Positions 7,897-13,533 of a stretch of 13,533 nucleotides of DNA are shown in pieces. Position numbers and translations under genes: made by a program. Where the stretch lies: contig JBAQSX010000170.1 of NCBI GenBank assembly GCA_049296695.1, positions 1-13,533 on the forward strand. The letters are read 5' to 3'. Within the stretch, counting starts at the first letter, position 1, and every line of letters starts with the position of its first letter. Source of the stretch: UBA10906 sp049296695. GTDB lineage: Bacteria; Pseudomonadota; Gammaproteobacteria; Methylococcales; Methylomonadaceae. The notes under the pieces are model-generated. The model did not search any database, was not told the DNA's origin, and worked only from the letters and a program-made list of their open reading frames with translations.

Positions 7897-8079
7897 ATTG
7901 TAACGCTGGATGTTATAGTTTTATTAACTGTAGTTAGGCAAAATACTTATTTTTTCCACGAAAAGCACAAAAAACACCAACGCTATTTAAAAGTAAATTT
8001 TAATTATTTATTTTTCGTGTCTTTGGTGCTTTTCGTGGACACAAAAGCGTTTTTATTAAATTTAAACCAGCGTTACAAT
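7897..8079. repeat. 183-bp inverted-repeat element, possibly a MITE-like remnant
   Basis: The ends are an exact 13-bp inverted pair: ATTGTAACGCTGG at 7897-7909 and its reverse complement at 8067-8079. Nested inside is a second pair: TCCACGAAAAGCAC at 7955-7968 and its complement at 8026-8039, with an imperfect extension of about nine bases inwards. The interior is AT-rich and non-coding. The inner TCCACGAAAAGCAC sequence resembles a dispersed repeat I have seen in many unrelated bacterial genomes. I see no clear target-site duplication. It lies just upstream of the LMW-PTP gene and may contain or disrupt its promoter. Confidence 0.7.
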
Positions 8080-8109
8080 GCCACACTAATAATTAAGCCG
8101 TCTAAATTA

Positions 8110-8173
8110 TAATTAACAAGATTAATTAATAACATCCTATTAATCCTATAATCTTGAAAATCCTGATTCAGAC
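8110..8173. repeat. Half copy of the dispersed GATTCAGAC repeat
   Basis: The right end (TCCTGATTCAGAC, ending at 8173) and the preceding TTAATCCTATAATCTTG match the right half of the longer inverted repeat at 12991-13074. The left end motif GTCTGAATCAGG is missing here. A smaller hairpin remains, with CAAGATT at 8117-8123 facing AATCTTG at 8150-8156. It ends only 30 bases before the small lipoprotein start. Confidence 0.7.
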
Positions 8174-8202
8174 ATTATTACTCAACCTTAAAGGATGCTA
8201 TC

Positions 8203-8289
8203 ATGCTTAAACAAATCTTCATTTTAATTACCCTATTATTATTAACCGCCTGTACTTTTATTGACGTGCCTTTTGTCCCCGGTATTTAA
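8203..8289 (+). CDS. 28-residue lipoprotein, entericidin-sized
   Basis: This short frame encodes a lipoprotein signal and almost nothing else: MLKQIFILITLLLLTAC, then a 12-residue tail ending PFVPGI. The lipobox is LTAC with Cys17 as the lipidation site after Lsp cleavage. Unusually for this window, it has a strong Shine-Dalgarno (AAGGA at 8191-8195, seven bases before the ATG). A GC-rich terminator follows 11 bases after the stop. These three features together make it a credible gene despite its size. I have a vague recollection of other tiny proteobacterial lipoproteins ending in a similar PLVPGI-type tail, but I cannot name a family. It would be attached to the inner or outer membrane; position +2 is Thr, so the Lol pathway would send it to the outer membrane. 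Confidence 0.75.
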   Translation: MLKQIFILITLLLLTACTFIDVPFVPGI

Positions 8290-8300
8290 TAATACTTAGC

Positions 8301-8330
8301 AATTCCCGCCAAGGCGGGAATTATTTTCTA
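8301..8330 (+). terminator. Rho-independent terminator
   Basis: AATTCCCGCC (8301-8310) and GGCGGGAATT (8313-8322) pair perfectly around a two-base AA loop, followed by a T-rich tail (ATTTTCTATTTTT). The GC-rich core stands out in this AT-rich region. It ends the tiny lipoprotein transcript and separates it from the phosphatase gene at 8350. Confidence 0.88.
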
Positions 8331-8349
8331 TTTTTAATGAGTTTTTAAA

Positions 8350-9018
8350 ATGAAATTAAATAATCCTAAAAAAATTATTTTGGCTAGTGCTTTATTATTT
8401 TTACTCAGTGCTTGTGCTACTTTTATTACATCTAAAGCTATTGTATGCGCTAATAATTTAGAATCTAGTATTACTAATTTTTGTGAGGTCAACCCTAATG
8501 TATTATGGCGCGGCGCGCAACCTGACGAAAAAGGAACGGCATGGCTTATTGAACATGGTGTTCAAACTATTATTAATCTCGAAGAATTACATAATGATAT
8601 AAATACTATTCATAGAGCCGCACTTAATACTATGGGGCATTATCAAATTGATTATTTTCGAGTAAAAACATGGGAACCTTTATATGCCTTCGATTTTACT
8701 CAACCGCTTGCCGATGAGCATGTTGTGCATTTTCTAGCCCTGATGCAATATGCTAAAAAACCTATTTATGTACATTGCCGTGAAGGTCAAAATCGCACAG
8801 GTGTTATGGTTGCCGCTTATAAAATTATCTATGAAGGAACACAATTATCTAGCATATTAAATGAAATGCAAAGTTATAGCGGTATTTGGTCAAAATATAC
8901 TACTGAGTATTTAGAAGGTTTGGCAAATAGACGCGCTGAAATTATGCAGAAAGTAGCTAATAAATTGTCTACTTTAGAAAAGCCAACACAGATTATTTGT
9001 AATCAAGGTAAATGTTAG
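8350..9018 (+). CDS. Lipoprotein-anchored tyrosine/dual-specificity phosphatase
   Basis: The cysteine-phosphatase P-loop VHCREGQNRTG (nucleophile Cys143, Arg149; HC-x5-R-T) marks this as a member of the dual-specificity/atypical PTP superfamily. The upstream segment VLWRGAQPDEKG...GVQTIINLE (about 51-77) is the characteristic N-terminal beta-strand block of such bacterial enzymes. The N-terminus is a lipoprotein signal: basic MKLNNPKK, a hydrophobic core, then LLSAC with Cys22 as the lipidation residue, so the catalytic domain should face the periplasm. The C-terminal tail (about 195-222) holds two more cysteines (C217 and C222) that could form a disulfide. At 222 residues it is complete. Substrate is unknown; it could be phosphotyrosine, inositol phosphates or other phosphoesters. 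It is a single gene, with a terminator after it. Confidence 0.88.
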   Translation: MKLNNPKKIILASALLFLLSACATFITSKAIVCANNLESSITNFCEVNPNVLWRGAQPDEKGTAWLIEHGVQTIINLEELHNDINTIHRAALNTMGHYQIDYFRVKTWEPLYAFDFTQPLADEHVVHFLALMQYAKKPIYVHCREGQNRTGVMVAAYKIIYEGTQLSSILNEMQSYSGIWSKYTTEYLEGLANRRAEIMQKVANKLSTLEKPTQIICNQGKC

Positions 9019-9038
9019 TTTTATACACGACAATAAAT

Positions 9039-9066
9039 AAAGATTTTGCTATACAAAGTCTTTTTA
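9039..9066 (+). terminator. Rho-independent terminator after the lipoprotein phosphatase
   Basis: AAAGATTTTG (9039-9048) pairs with CAAAGTCTTT (9054-9063) with one G-U wobble, around a five-base loop, and runs into a T stretch. It is AT-rich and hence modest in strength. The following bases to 9130 are AT-rich and must contain the promoter of the thiolase operon. Confidence 0.6.
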
Positions 9067-9130
9067 TAACTTAATCGTTTTATAACTATTTTTTAACTAC
9101 ACTATTAAATTTTTTAACACACGAGTATTC

Positions 9131-10168
9131 ATGAGTTCTCAAAGAAAAGCAGTCGCGCTAATATCGGGCGGCTTAGATTCCATGCTCGCTACTAAAACTA
9201 TTCTTGAGCAAGGTATTCACGTTGAAGGGATTAACTTTTTCACAGGTTTTTGTGTCGAAGGACATACCCACGCCATTCGCAAAAAAGATAAAGCCAAACC
9301 CAAACGCAATAATGCCTTATGGGTGGCCGAGCAATTAGGCATTCAATTACATATTGTTGACGTAATTGAAGAATATAAAAAAGTTTTAATTAATCCCAAA
9401 CACGGTTATGGGGCGCATTTAAATCCGTGTTTAGATTGCAAGATATTCATGGTCAATAAAGCTAAACAATGGATGTTAGAAAATAATTTTGATTTTATTA
9501 TTACAGGTGAAGTAATAGGACAGCGTCCTATGTCACAGCGTAAAAATACTATGCCTATTGTTTCAAAACAATCAGGCGCGGATGATTTATTATTACGTCC
9601 ATTATGCGCTAAAAACCTGCCCGAAACTCTGCCTGAACGAGAAGGTTGGGTTGATAGAGAAAAACTACATTCTATTACTGGCCGTTCGCGTAAACCACAA
9701 ATGCTTATGGCAAAACAATTTGGTATTAGCGATTATGCCCAACCTGCGGGTGGTTGTTGTTTTTTAACCGATGCAAAATATTCAGCTAAATTAGTCGATT
9801 TATGGCAAGCGCAAGGCAGTCGTGATTATGAATTAGATGATGTGATGTTATTAAAAGTCGGGCGACATATTCGTCCCGCGCCGCATTTTAAATTAATTAT
9901 TGCCAGAGAAGAAGGCGAAGGTCGTTTTTTACAAGGTTATCAAAACGAATATGTTTCTTTAATGGGTAGCAGTCATTTAGGCGCGTTAGTATTAATTGAT
10001 GGCGAAGTATCTGCTGAAGATTTATATTTATCAGCTTCAATTGCCGCTTATTATGGACAAGGACGCACTGCCGAGCAGGTAGAAATTAAAGTGCAATTAA
10101 GCAGCGGTTCTGAACATTTATTAACGGTAAAACCAATTAGCGATATTCCAAAGGAATGGGTATTATGA
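9131..10168 (+). CDS. PP-loop ATPase, tRNA-thiolation (MnmA/ThiI)-like, with C-terminal NFACT-R-like domain
   Basis: The N-terminal PP-loop SGGLDS (residues 12-17) binds ATP in enzymes that adenylate tRNA for thiolation. Two cysteine motifs, NPCLDC (C100, C103) and GGCC (C209, C210), sit where MnmA has its two catalytic cysteines, so a persulfide-based sulfur transfer to RNA is likely. Residues about 230-335 form a separate domain that resembles the NFACT-R (DUF814) RNA-binding domain, based on memory of this fusion family. At 345 residues it lacks the canonical MnmA C-terminal layout, so it is a paralogue and not the housekeeping mnmA; databases often mislabel it as a tRNA methyltransferase. 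The stop overlaps the TusA-like start, which supports a sulfur-relay role. The target nucleoside is unknown. Confidence 0.85.
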   Translation: MSSQRKAVALISGGLDSMLATKTILEQGIHVEGINFFTGFCVEGHTHAIRKKDKAKPKRNNALWVAEQLGIQLHIVDVIEEYKKVLINPKHGYGAHLNPCLDCKIFMVNKAKQWMLENNFDFIITGEVIGQRPMSQRKNTMPIVSKQSGADDLLLRPLCAKNLPETLPEREGWVDREKLHSITGRSRKPQMLMAKQFGISDYAQPAGGCCFLTDAKYSAKLVDLWQAQGSRDYELDDVMLLKVGRHIRPAPHFKLIIAREEGEGRFLQGYQNEYVSLMGSSHLGALVLIDGEVSAEDLYLSASIAAYYGQGRTAEQVEIKVQLSSGSEHLLTVKPISDIPKEWVL

Positions 10169-10386
10169 GAGAAGTTTTAAATGCACGGCGATTATTATGT
10201 CCTTTGCCTGTGATTCGCACCCAAGATAAAGTCAAACAATTACAAAGCGGCGATGAATTAGAAATTATTTGTACTGATTCTGGAGTATTACAAGATATTC
10301 CGCTGTGGTGCAAAATTAATGGACATACGGTATTAGAAACCCGCGTTGAGGGTTATGACTATATTATTTTAATAAAGGTATCCTAA
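10165..10386 (+). CDS. TusA/SirA-family sulfur carrier (73 aa)
   Basis: This is a small cytoplasmic sulfur-transfer protein. The family signature CPLP near the N-terminus gives Cys12, the residue that carries the persulfide; the remainder fits the two-layer alpha/beta TusA fold, with CTDSGVLQDIPLWCKINGHT matching the typical middle. An in-frame ATG at 10156 is possible, but the ATG at 10165 has AAGGA nine bases upstream and overlaps the previous stop as ATGA, so I choose it. Housekeeping TusA relays sulfur to TusBCD for mnm5s2U. Here the fixed pairing with a PP-loop enzyme suggests a dedicated donor for that enzyme, and in sulfur oxidisers TusA-like proteins also take part in dissimilatory sulfur trafficking. 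The next gene starts within its stop codon. Confidence 0.93.
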   Translation: MREVLNARRLLCPLPVIRTQDKVKQLQSGDELEIICTDSGVLQDIPLWCKINGHTVLETRVEGYDYIILIKVS

Positions 10387-11531
10387 TGGCAGAGGCAATT
10401 AATGCGGCACTTGCCGATAAATTAAAAAAGAAAGCCAGTTTAGTCGGTGCGGCAATTAATATAATCCAAACCTTAATTAAAATTGGTTTTGGCATATTAG
10501 GACAATCCGCCGCTTTAATTGCAGACGGTATTCATTCCTTATCCGATTTACTCAGTGATTTATTAGTGATTATTGCGGTTAGAATGGGTAGTAGAGAAGC
10601 CGATAAAGACCACCCCTACGGACACCGCCGTTTTGAAACCATCGCCACTATTATTTTAGGCATGAGTTTAATTACGATTGGCGCGGGCATAACGTGGACA
10701 GTATTACATCGCATGACCCATCCTGAACAATTACCCACGCCCCAGCCATTAACTTTAGGCGTTGCTGTTATATCGATTTTAATTAATGAATGGTTATATC
10801 ATTATACTAAAAAAATTGCCAAACTCAGCCGCTCTAAATTATTACTGGCAAATGCGTGGCATCAACGCAGTGATGCGATTTCTTCATTAGTAGTATTAAT
10901 AGGTGTAGGCGCGGTTTTATTAGGTTATCCATTCGCTGATGCGATAGCCGCTGTTATTGTGGCATTAATGGTGGCGAAAATTGGTTTAAATCTAGTGATT
11001 GAGAGTATTAAAGAATTAGTTGATACCTCTTTGCCGCCAAAATTAATTAAAGAAATTCGCAAAGTTATTCTGTCTATTGAAGGCGTTGAAGGGATTCATT
11101 TATTACGTTCACGCTATAGTGGTGAAGATGCCTTTGTTGATGCTCATATTATTGTTGACCCCAGAATTACCGTATCAGAAGGACACAGTATTGGTGATGC
11201 GGTTAGAGATGAGGTGATTAAACAATTCGATGATATTATGGATGTATTAGTACATATCGACCCTGAAAATGATGAAGGTTCTAATAAACGCGATAAACCT
11301 TTAAGTAGAGCTGATATACAAAAAATATTAGATAAATATTTAATTGCCCACAATATTGCAGTAGAGGATTTTAAAATTCATTATTTAGATGGACTGGTCG
11401 AAATAGAAGTGATTATTCCATATACAACGCATTATTCAGCAGAGCAATTAGAACAATTAAAAAATCATTGTCAGTTTATTGTCGATAAAGTTAAAAAAGT
11501 GAATAACGTCATTATCTTCTTTAAGCTATAA
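10386..11531 (+). CDS. Cation diffusion facilitator (CDF) metal transporter with extended C-terminus
   Basis: This inner-membrane antiporter exports divalent metal ions in exchange for protons. The transmembrane domain (about 15-210) has six predicted helices. The helix 2 motif HSLSD supplies His50 and Asp54 and helix 5 supplies His159 and Asp163, a two-His/two-Asp site of the kind linked to Zn2+ selectivity; DHPYGH at 75-80 is the usual loop signature. A cytoplasmic dimerisation domain follows (about 215-295). Unlike 300-residue FieF-type proteins, it continues for about 80 residues with a second small alpha/beta domain (about 305-381), perhaps a repeated metal-sensing domain. Its ATG overlaps the TusA stop (TAATG) and has AAAGG seven bases upstream, so it is translated with the sulfur-relay genes. 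Metal specificity is inferred. Confidence 0.93.
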   Translation: MAEAINAALADKLKKKASLVGAAINIIQTLIKIGFGILGQSAALIADGIHSLSDLLSDLLVIIAVRMGSREADKDHPYGHRRFETIATIILGMSLITIGAGITWTVLHRMTHPEQLPTPQPLTLGVAVISILINEWLYHYTKKIAKLSRSKLLLANAWHQRSDAISSLVVLIGVGAVLLGYPFADAIAAVIVALMVAKIGLNLVIESIKELVDTSLPPKLIKEIRKVILSIEGVEGIHLLRSRYSGEDAFVDAHIIVDPRITVSEGHSIGDAVRDEVIKQFDDIMDVLVHIDPENDEGSNKRDKPLSRADIQKILDKYLIAHNIAVEDFKIHYLDGLVEIEVIIPYTTHYSAEQLEQLKNHCQFIVDKVKKVNNVIIFFKL

Positions 11532-11536
11532 ATATA

Positions 11537-11559
11537 AGGAGGTCAGGCTTTGCCTGACC
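11537..11559. repeat. Palindromic repeat between convergent genes, likely bidirectional terminator
   Basis: GGTCAGGC-TTT-GCCTGACC (11541-11559) is a perfect 8-bp-stem palindrome preceded by GGAG. It is the reverse complement of the second hairpin at 6629-6651 and of the start of the window. It occupies almost all of the 30 bases between the stops of the CDF gene (+) and cobQ (-), so it probably terminates both. Confidence 0.88.
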
Positions 11560-11561
11560 CA

Positions 11562-12956
11562 TCATTGCAAAGCCTTTAAAATAGCTGAAATATCAACATT
11601 ATCAGCCACCATATTACTAAACCCTTGAATCTGCTCCTCACGATAAAGCCTATAATCATAGCCCTGATAATTAGCATTAATCGTTTTTAAATAATCACTG
11701 CGAAACACATTATTATCAAAAATCCCATGCACATGTGTCCCTGCAATACGCCCCTTTTGATAATACAGCGGATATTTATTCATACGTCCGCAATGAATCT
11801 CATAACCTTCAAGCTTATCATAGCCAAATAATGAATAATAAGCCTTATGTAATATTTTGGGTTGTTGATAACTAACCGTATCATCAATAAAACCCAAAGC
11901 TATTTCAGTGCAAGCATTATCATATTCTAAAGCATTAGGGTCATAAAGTTTTTGACAAAGCATTTGATAACCGCCGCAAATACCAAAAATAAAACCTTTG
12001 AATTGTTGAATTTGTTCAAATAAACCTTGTTGTTTTAACCAGTGCAAATCCTTAATAACAGTTTTACTGCCAATTAATAACACTAAATCAAATGAATCTA
12101 AACAGCGATAACTTGAAATTAATTCCACATATACTTCGCTGTCTGCCATGAATACATCTAAATCGTTATAATTACTCAAACCCTGATAAGCAATTACCGC
12201 AATTCTAATTTTAATATCGCCCAAACGCTGTTGATAATTTTGCAAAGACTGCGAGTCTTCCATATCAATATTTAAAGGCTGAAAAGGCAAAACCCCCAAA
12301 ACAGGCAAGCCAAAACGCTCCGCAATAATTTTCTCACCTTCAATAAAAAAGCGTCTATCACCGCGAAACTTATTAATAATTACGCCAATTAAATTATGGC
12401 GCATTTGCTCATCCATTAATGCCATCGTGCCATAAATAGATGCAAACACGCCGCCGCGTTCAATATCGGCAATTAAAATATTTTTAGTATTAAAAGTTTT
12501 AGCAACAAAAGTATTAGATAAATCTTTCGTTAATAAATTTAATTCCACAGGTGAACCCGCGCCTTCGGCAATTACTAATTCATAATTTTGTTGCAATTGT
12601 TTAAAATTATCAGCAACCGCTTGTTCTAATTGCCCGATTTCTTCGTAATAATTAAATACGCTTTGATTTTTATAAACCAAACCATTAACTATGACTTGCA
12701 CCCCAGCACTGGCGTGAGATTTTAATAAGACAGGATTAAATAAATAACTGGGTTCAATTCGTGCCGCTTGCGCTTGTAGATATTGCGCTCTTGAGATTTC
12801 ACGTCCCTCAATTGTTACCCCTGAATTATTGGAAACATTTTGCGCTTTAAAGGGAGCGGTTTTAATACCTAAATCCACAAAAATACGGCACAATGCCATA
12901 ACTAGCGTAGTTTTTCCTGCGTCTGAACTTGTACCTAAAATAGCCAGTGGTTTCAT
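11562..12956 (-). CDS. cobQ: Cobyric acid synthase CobQ
   Basis: CobQ amidates the b, d, e and g side chains of adenosylcobyrinic acid a,c-diamide using glutamine and ATP, late in cobalamin synthesis in the cytoplasm. The N-terminal synthetase domain shows the P-loop-like GTSSDAGKTT (8-17), FKAQNVSNNS (36-45) and EGAGSPVELNL (131-141). GSKTVIKDLHWL (296-307) corresponds to the conserved GSK-T segment. The C-terminal class I glutamine amidotransferase domain has the nucleophile Cys327 in FGICGGYQM and His410 in THVHGIF. Length 464 is slightly below the 480-500 usual for the family, but all motifs are present. No other cobalamin gene and no recognisable cobalamin riboswitch lies upstream. It ends at the repeat shared with the CDF gene. 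Confidence 0.95.
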   Translation of the reverse strand: MKPLAILGTSSDAGKTTLVMALCRIFVDLGIKTAPFKAQNVSNNSGVTIEGREISRAQYLQAQAARIEPSYLFNPVLLKSHASAGVQVIVNGLVYKNQSVFNYYEEIGQLEQAVADNFKQLQQNYELVIAEGAGSPVELNLLTKDLSNTFVAKTFNTKNILIADIERGGVFASIYGTMALMDEQMRHNLIGVIINKFRGDRRFFIEGEKIIAERFGLPVLGVLPFQPLNIDMEDSQSLQNYQQRLGDIKIRIAVIAYQGLSNYNDLDVFMADSEVYVELISSYRCLDSFDLVLLIGSKTVIKDLHWLKQQGLFEQIQQFKGFIFGICGGYQMLCQKLYDPNALEYDNACTEIALGFIDDTVSYQQPKILHKAYYSLFGYDKLEGYEIHCGRMNKYPLYYQKGRIAGTHVHGIFDNNVFRSDYLKTINANYQGYDYRLYREEQIQGFSNMVADNVDISAILKALQ

Positions 12957-12990
12957 TTAAAATTGGATGGTAGATTTAAGTTAATGTAAT

Positions 12991-13074
12991 GTCTGAATCA
13001 GGATTTTCTCTGGTTATAAGATTAGCAAGATAATATCTTGTTAATCCTAAAATCTTATAAATTCTGATTCAGAC
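12991..13074. repeat. 84-bp inverted repeat with GTCTGAATCAG ends
   Basis: The left end GTCTGAATCAGGATTTT (from 12991) and right end (to 13074) are inverted copies with few mismatches. The centre is a clean 7-bp palindrome, CAAGATA/TATCTTG around one base (13026-13040). A half copy lies at 8110-8173. I recall very similar GTCTGAATCAGGATT repeats in many bacterial genomes. Its right 20 bases overlap the end of the TOPRIM-like gene and provide that gene's stop codon, and the rest fills the space before cobQ. Confidence 0.88.
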
Positions 13075-13533
13075 AAATTAATGCTATTTTATGACTTAAT
13101 AATACTTCTTGGCTGACACAAACCTTGTGTTTTATTAAGGCTTGCCAATGATTAATTAAACATGCAGGTAAAGATATATTATTAATATGCGTAATTGCCT
13201 TTTGTTGTTTTTCAAAATTGTTTTGCGTTCCTATCGCTAAAGAAAATAATCTTTCTGATAACTGCGGCAATAAATAATGACTAATACCTGTAATACCATT
13301 TAATAAAATACTAAAACCTGCTGGGTCATAATCGGTAAAACCCATAATAGCGCAATTTTTATTTAAAGCCTTAAGAAAATCGATTACCGCTTGACTACTC
13401 ACATCATGCCCACGATAAATAATTAAAGCCTCACGCCATTGCTCAGGTAATTGCGCTAATTGAATATAATCAAACGCCTGTAAATTTTCAACGACTATTA
13501 CTTGATTAATATTGCTCAAATTTAATTCGCGGT
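13055..13533 (-). CDS. TOPRIM-like protein, C-terminal part (5' end beyond the window)
   Basis: The frame is open to the window edge, with no stop upstream of the TTG at 13519 and coding-like residues (RELNLSNINQ) before it, so this is the C-terminal part of a longer protein. VVVENLQAF gives the TOPRIM glutamate, and GFTDYDPAGF the DxD metal-binding pair, with YRGHD between them. This pattern resembles the C-terminal domains of DUF7281 proteins and, more distantly, Wadjet JetD and topoisomerase VI A proteins, which cut or bind DNA with Mg2+. The assignment is from motif order only. The last six codons and the stop (CLNQNL) lie within the 84-bp repeat, so the native C-terminus may have been replaced by repeat sequence. 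Gene neighbours beyond the window would show whether it belongs to a defence system. Confidence 0.7.
   Translation of the reverse strand, partial: RELNLSNINQVIVVENLQAFDYIQLAQLPEQWREALIIYRGHDVSSQAVIDFLKALNKNCAIMGFTDYDPAGFSILLNGITGISHYLLPQLSERLFSLAIGTQNNFEKQQKAITHINNISLPACLINHWQALIKHKVCVSQEVLLSHKIALICLNQNL

Noticed and set aside
9558..9767. 69-codon + strand frame inside the PP-loop enzyme gene
   Set aside because: It overlaps the conserved part of the real gene in another frame and has no independent start signals.
11144..11353. 69-codon - strand frame inside the CDF gene
   Set aside because: It is a shadow opposite the conserved cytoplasmic domain, with no motif or start signal.
12957..13054. 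Cobalamin riboswitch upstream of cobQ
   Set aside because: The space is under 100 bases and is mostly the 84-bp inverted repeat, with no recognisable B12-box; a cobalamin riboswitch is usually about 200 bases.

Overview
The window is AT-rich, densely coding bacterial DNA from what looks like a gammaproteobacterium. Three things point towards the Thiotrichales/Beggiatoa-like sulfur bacteria: a group 3d type hydrogenase large subunit, a dedicated sulfur-relay (TusA-like) gene cassette, and many short palindromic intergenic repeats. That placement is an inference from gene content and base composition; there is no rRNA marker here.

Layout. Bases 130-3416 hold three tightly coupled + strand genes of unknown function: a zinc-ribbon protein, a TPR protein and a small membrane-anchored protein. 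They end at a perfect 24-bp inverted repeat. Next comes a SHOCT-domain protein (3780-4646), a bidirectional terminator hairpin, and on the - strand the frameshifted remains of a small three-helix membrane protein (4689-4969). A complete hoxH (5090-6586) follows with no hoxFUY partner in the window. Facing it on the - strand is a two-gene unit of low-molecular-weight protein tyrosine phosphatase and dienelactone-hydrolase-family protein (6663-7865). A roughly 480-base gap (7866-8349) contains a 183-bp inverted-repeat element, a half copy of another dispersed repeat, and an overlooked 28-residue lipoprotein gene with a good ribosome binding site. Downstream are a lipoprotein-type tyrosine phosphatase (8350-9018) and an overlapping three-gene operon of a PP-loop tRNA-thiolation-like enzyme, a TusA-like sulfur carrier and a CDF metal transporter with an extra C-terminal domain (9131-11531). 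The right end carries, on the - strand, cobyric acid synthase (cobQ) and the C-terminal part of a TOPRIM-like protein that runs off the window.

How the genes work together. The clearest functional unit is the thiolase-like/TusA/CDF operon, where start and stop codons overlap at both junctions; the TusA-like protein probably feeds sulfur to the PP-loop enzyme. HoxH would need its partners and maturation factors from elsewhere in the genome. The first three genes are clearly co-translated but I cannot assign their function.

The most striking non-coding signal is a family of modular palindromes (near 1, 3439, 6595 and 11537). They share GGAG/CTCC ends and a CTTT or AAAG centre, but their stems differ in sequence while remaining fully paired. 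A second repeat, ending in GATTCAGAC, lies in two intergenic regions and supplies the last codons and the stop of the TOPRIM-like gene.
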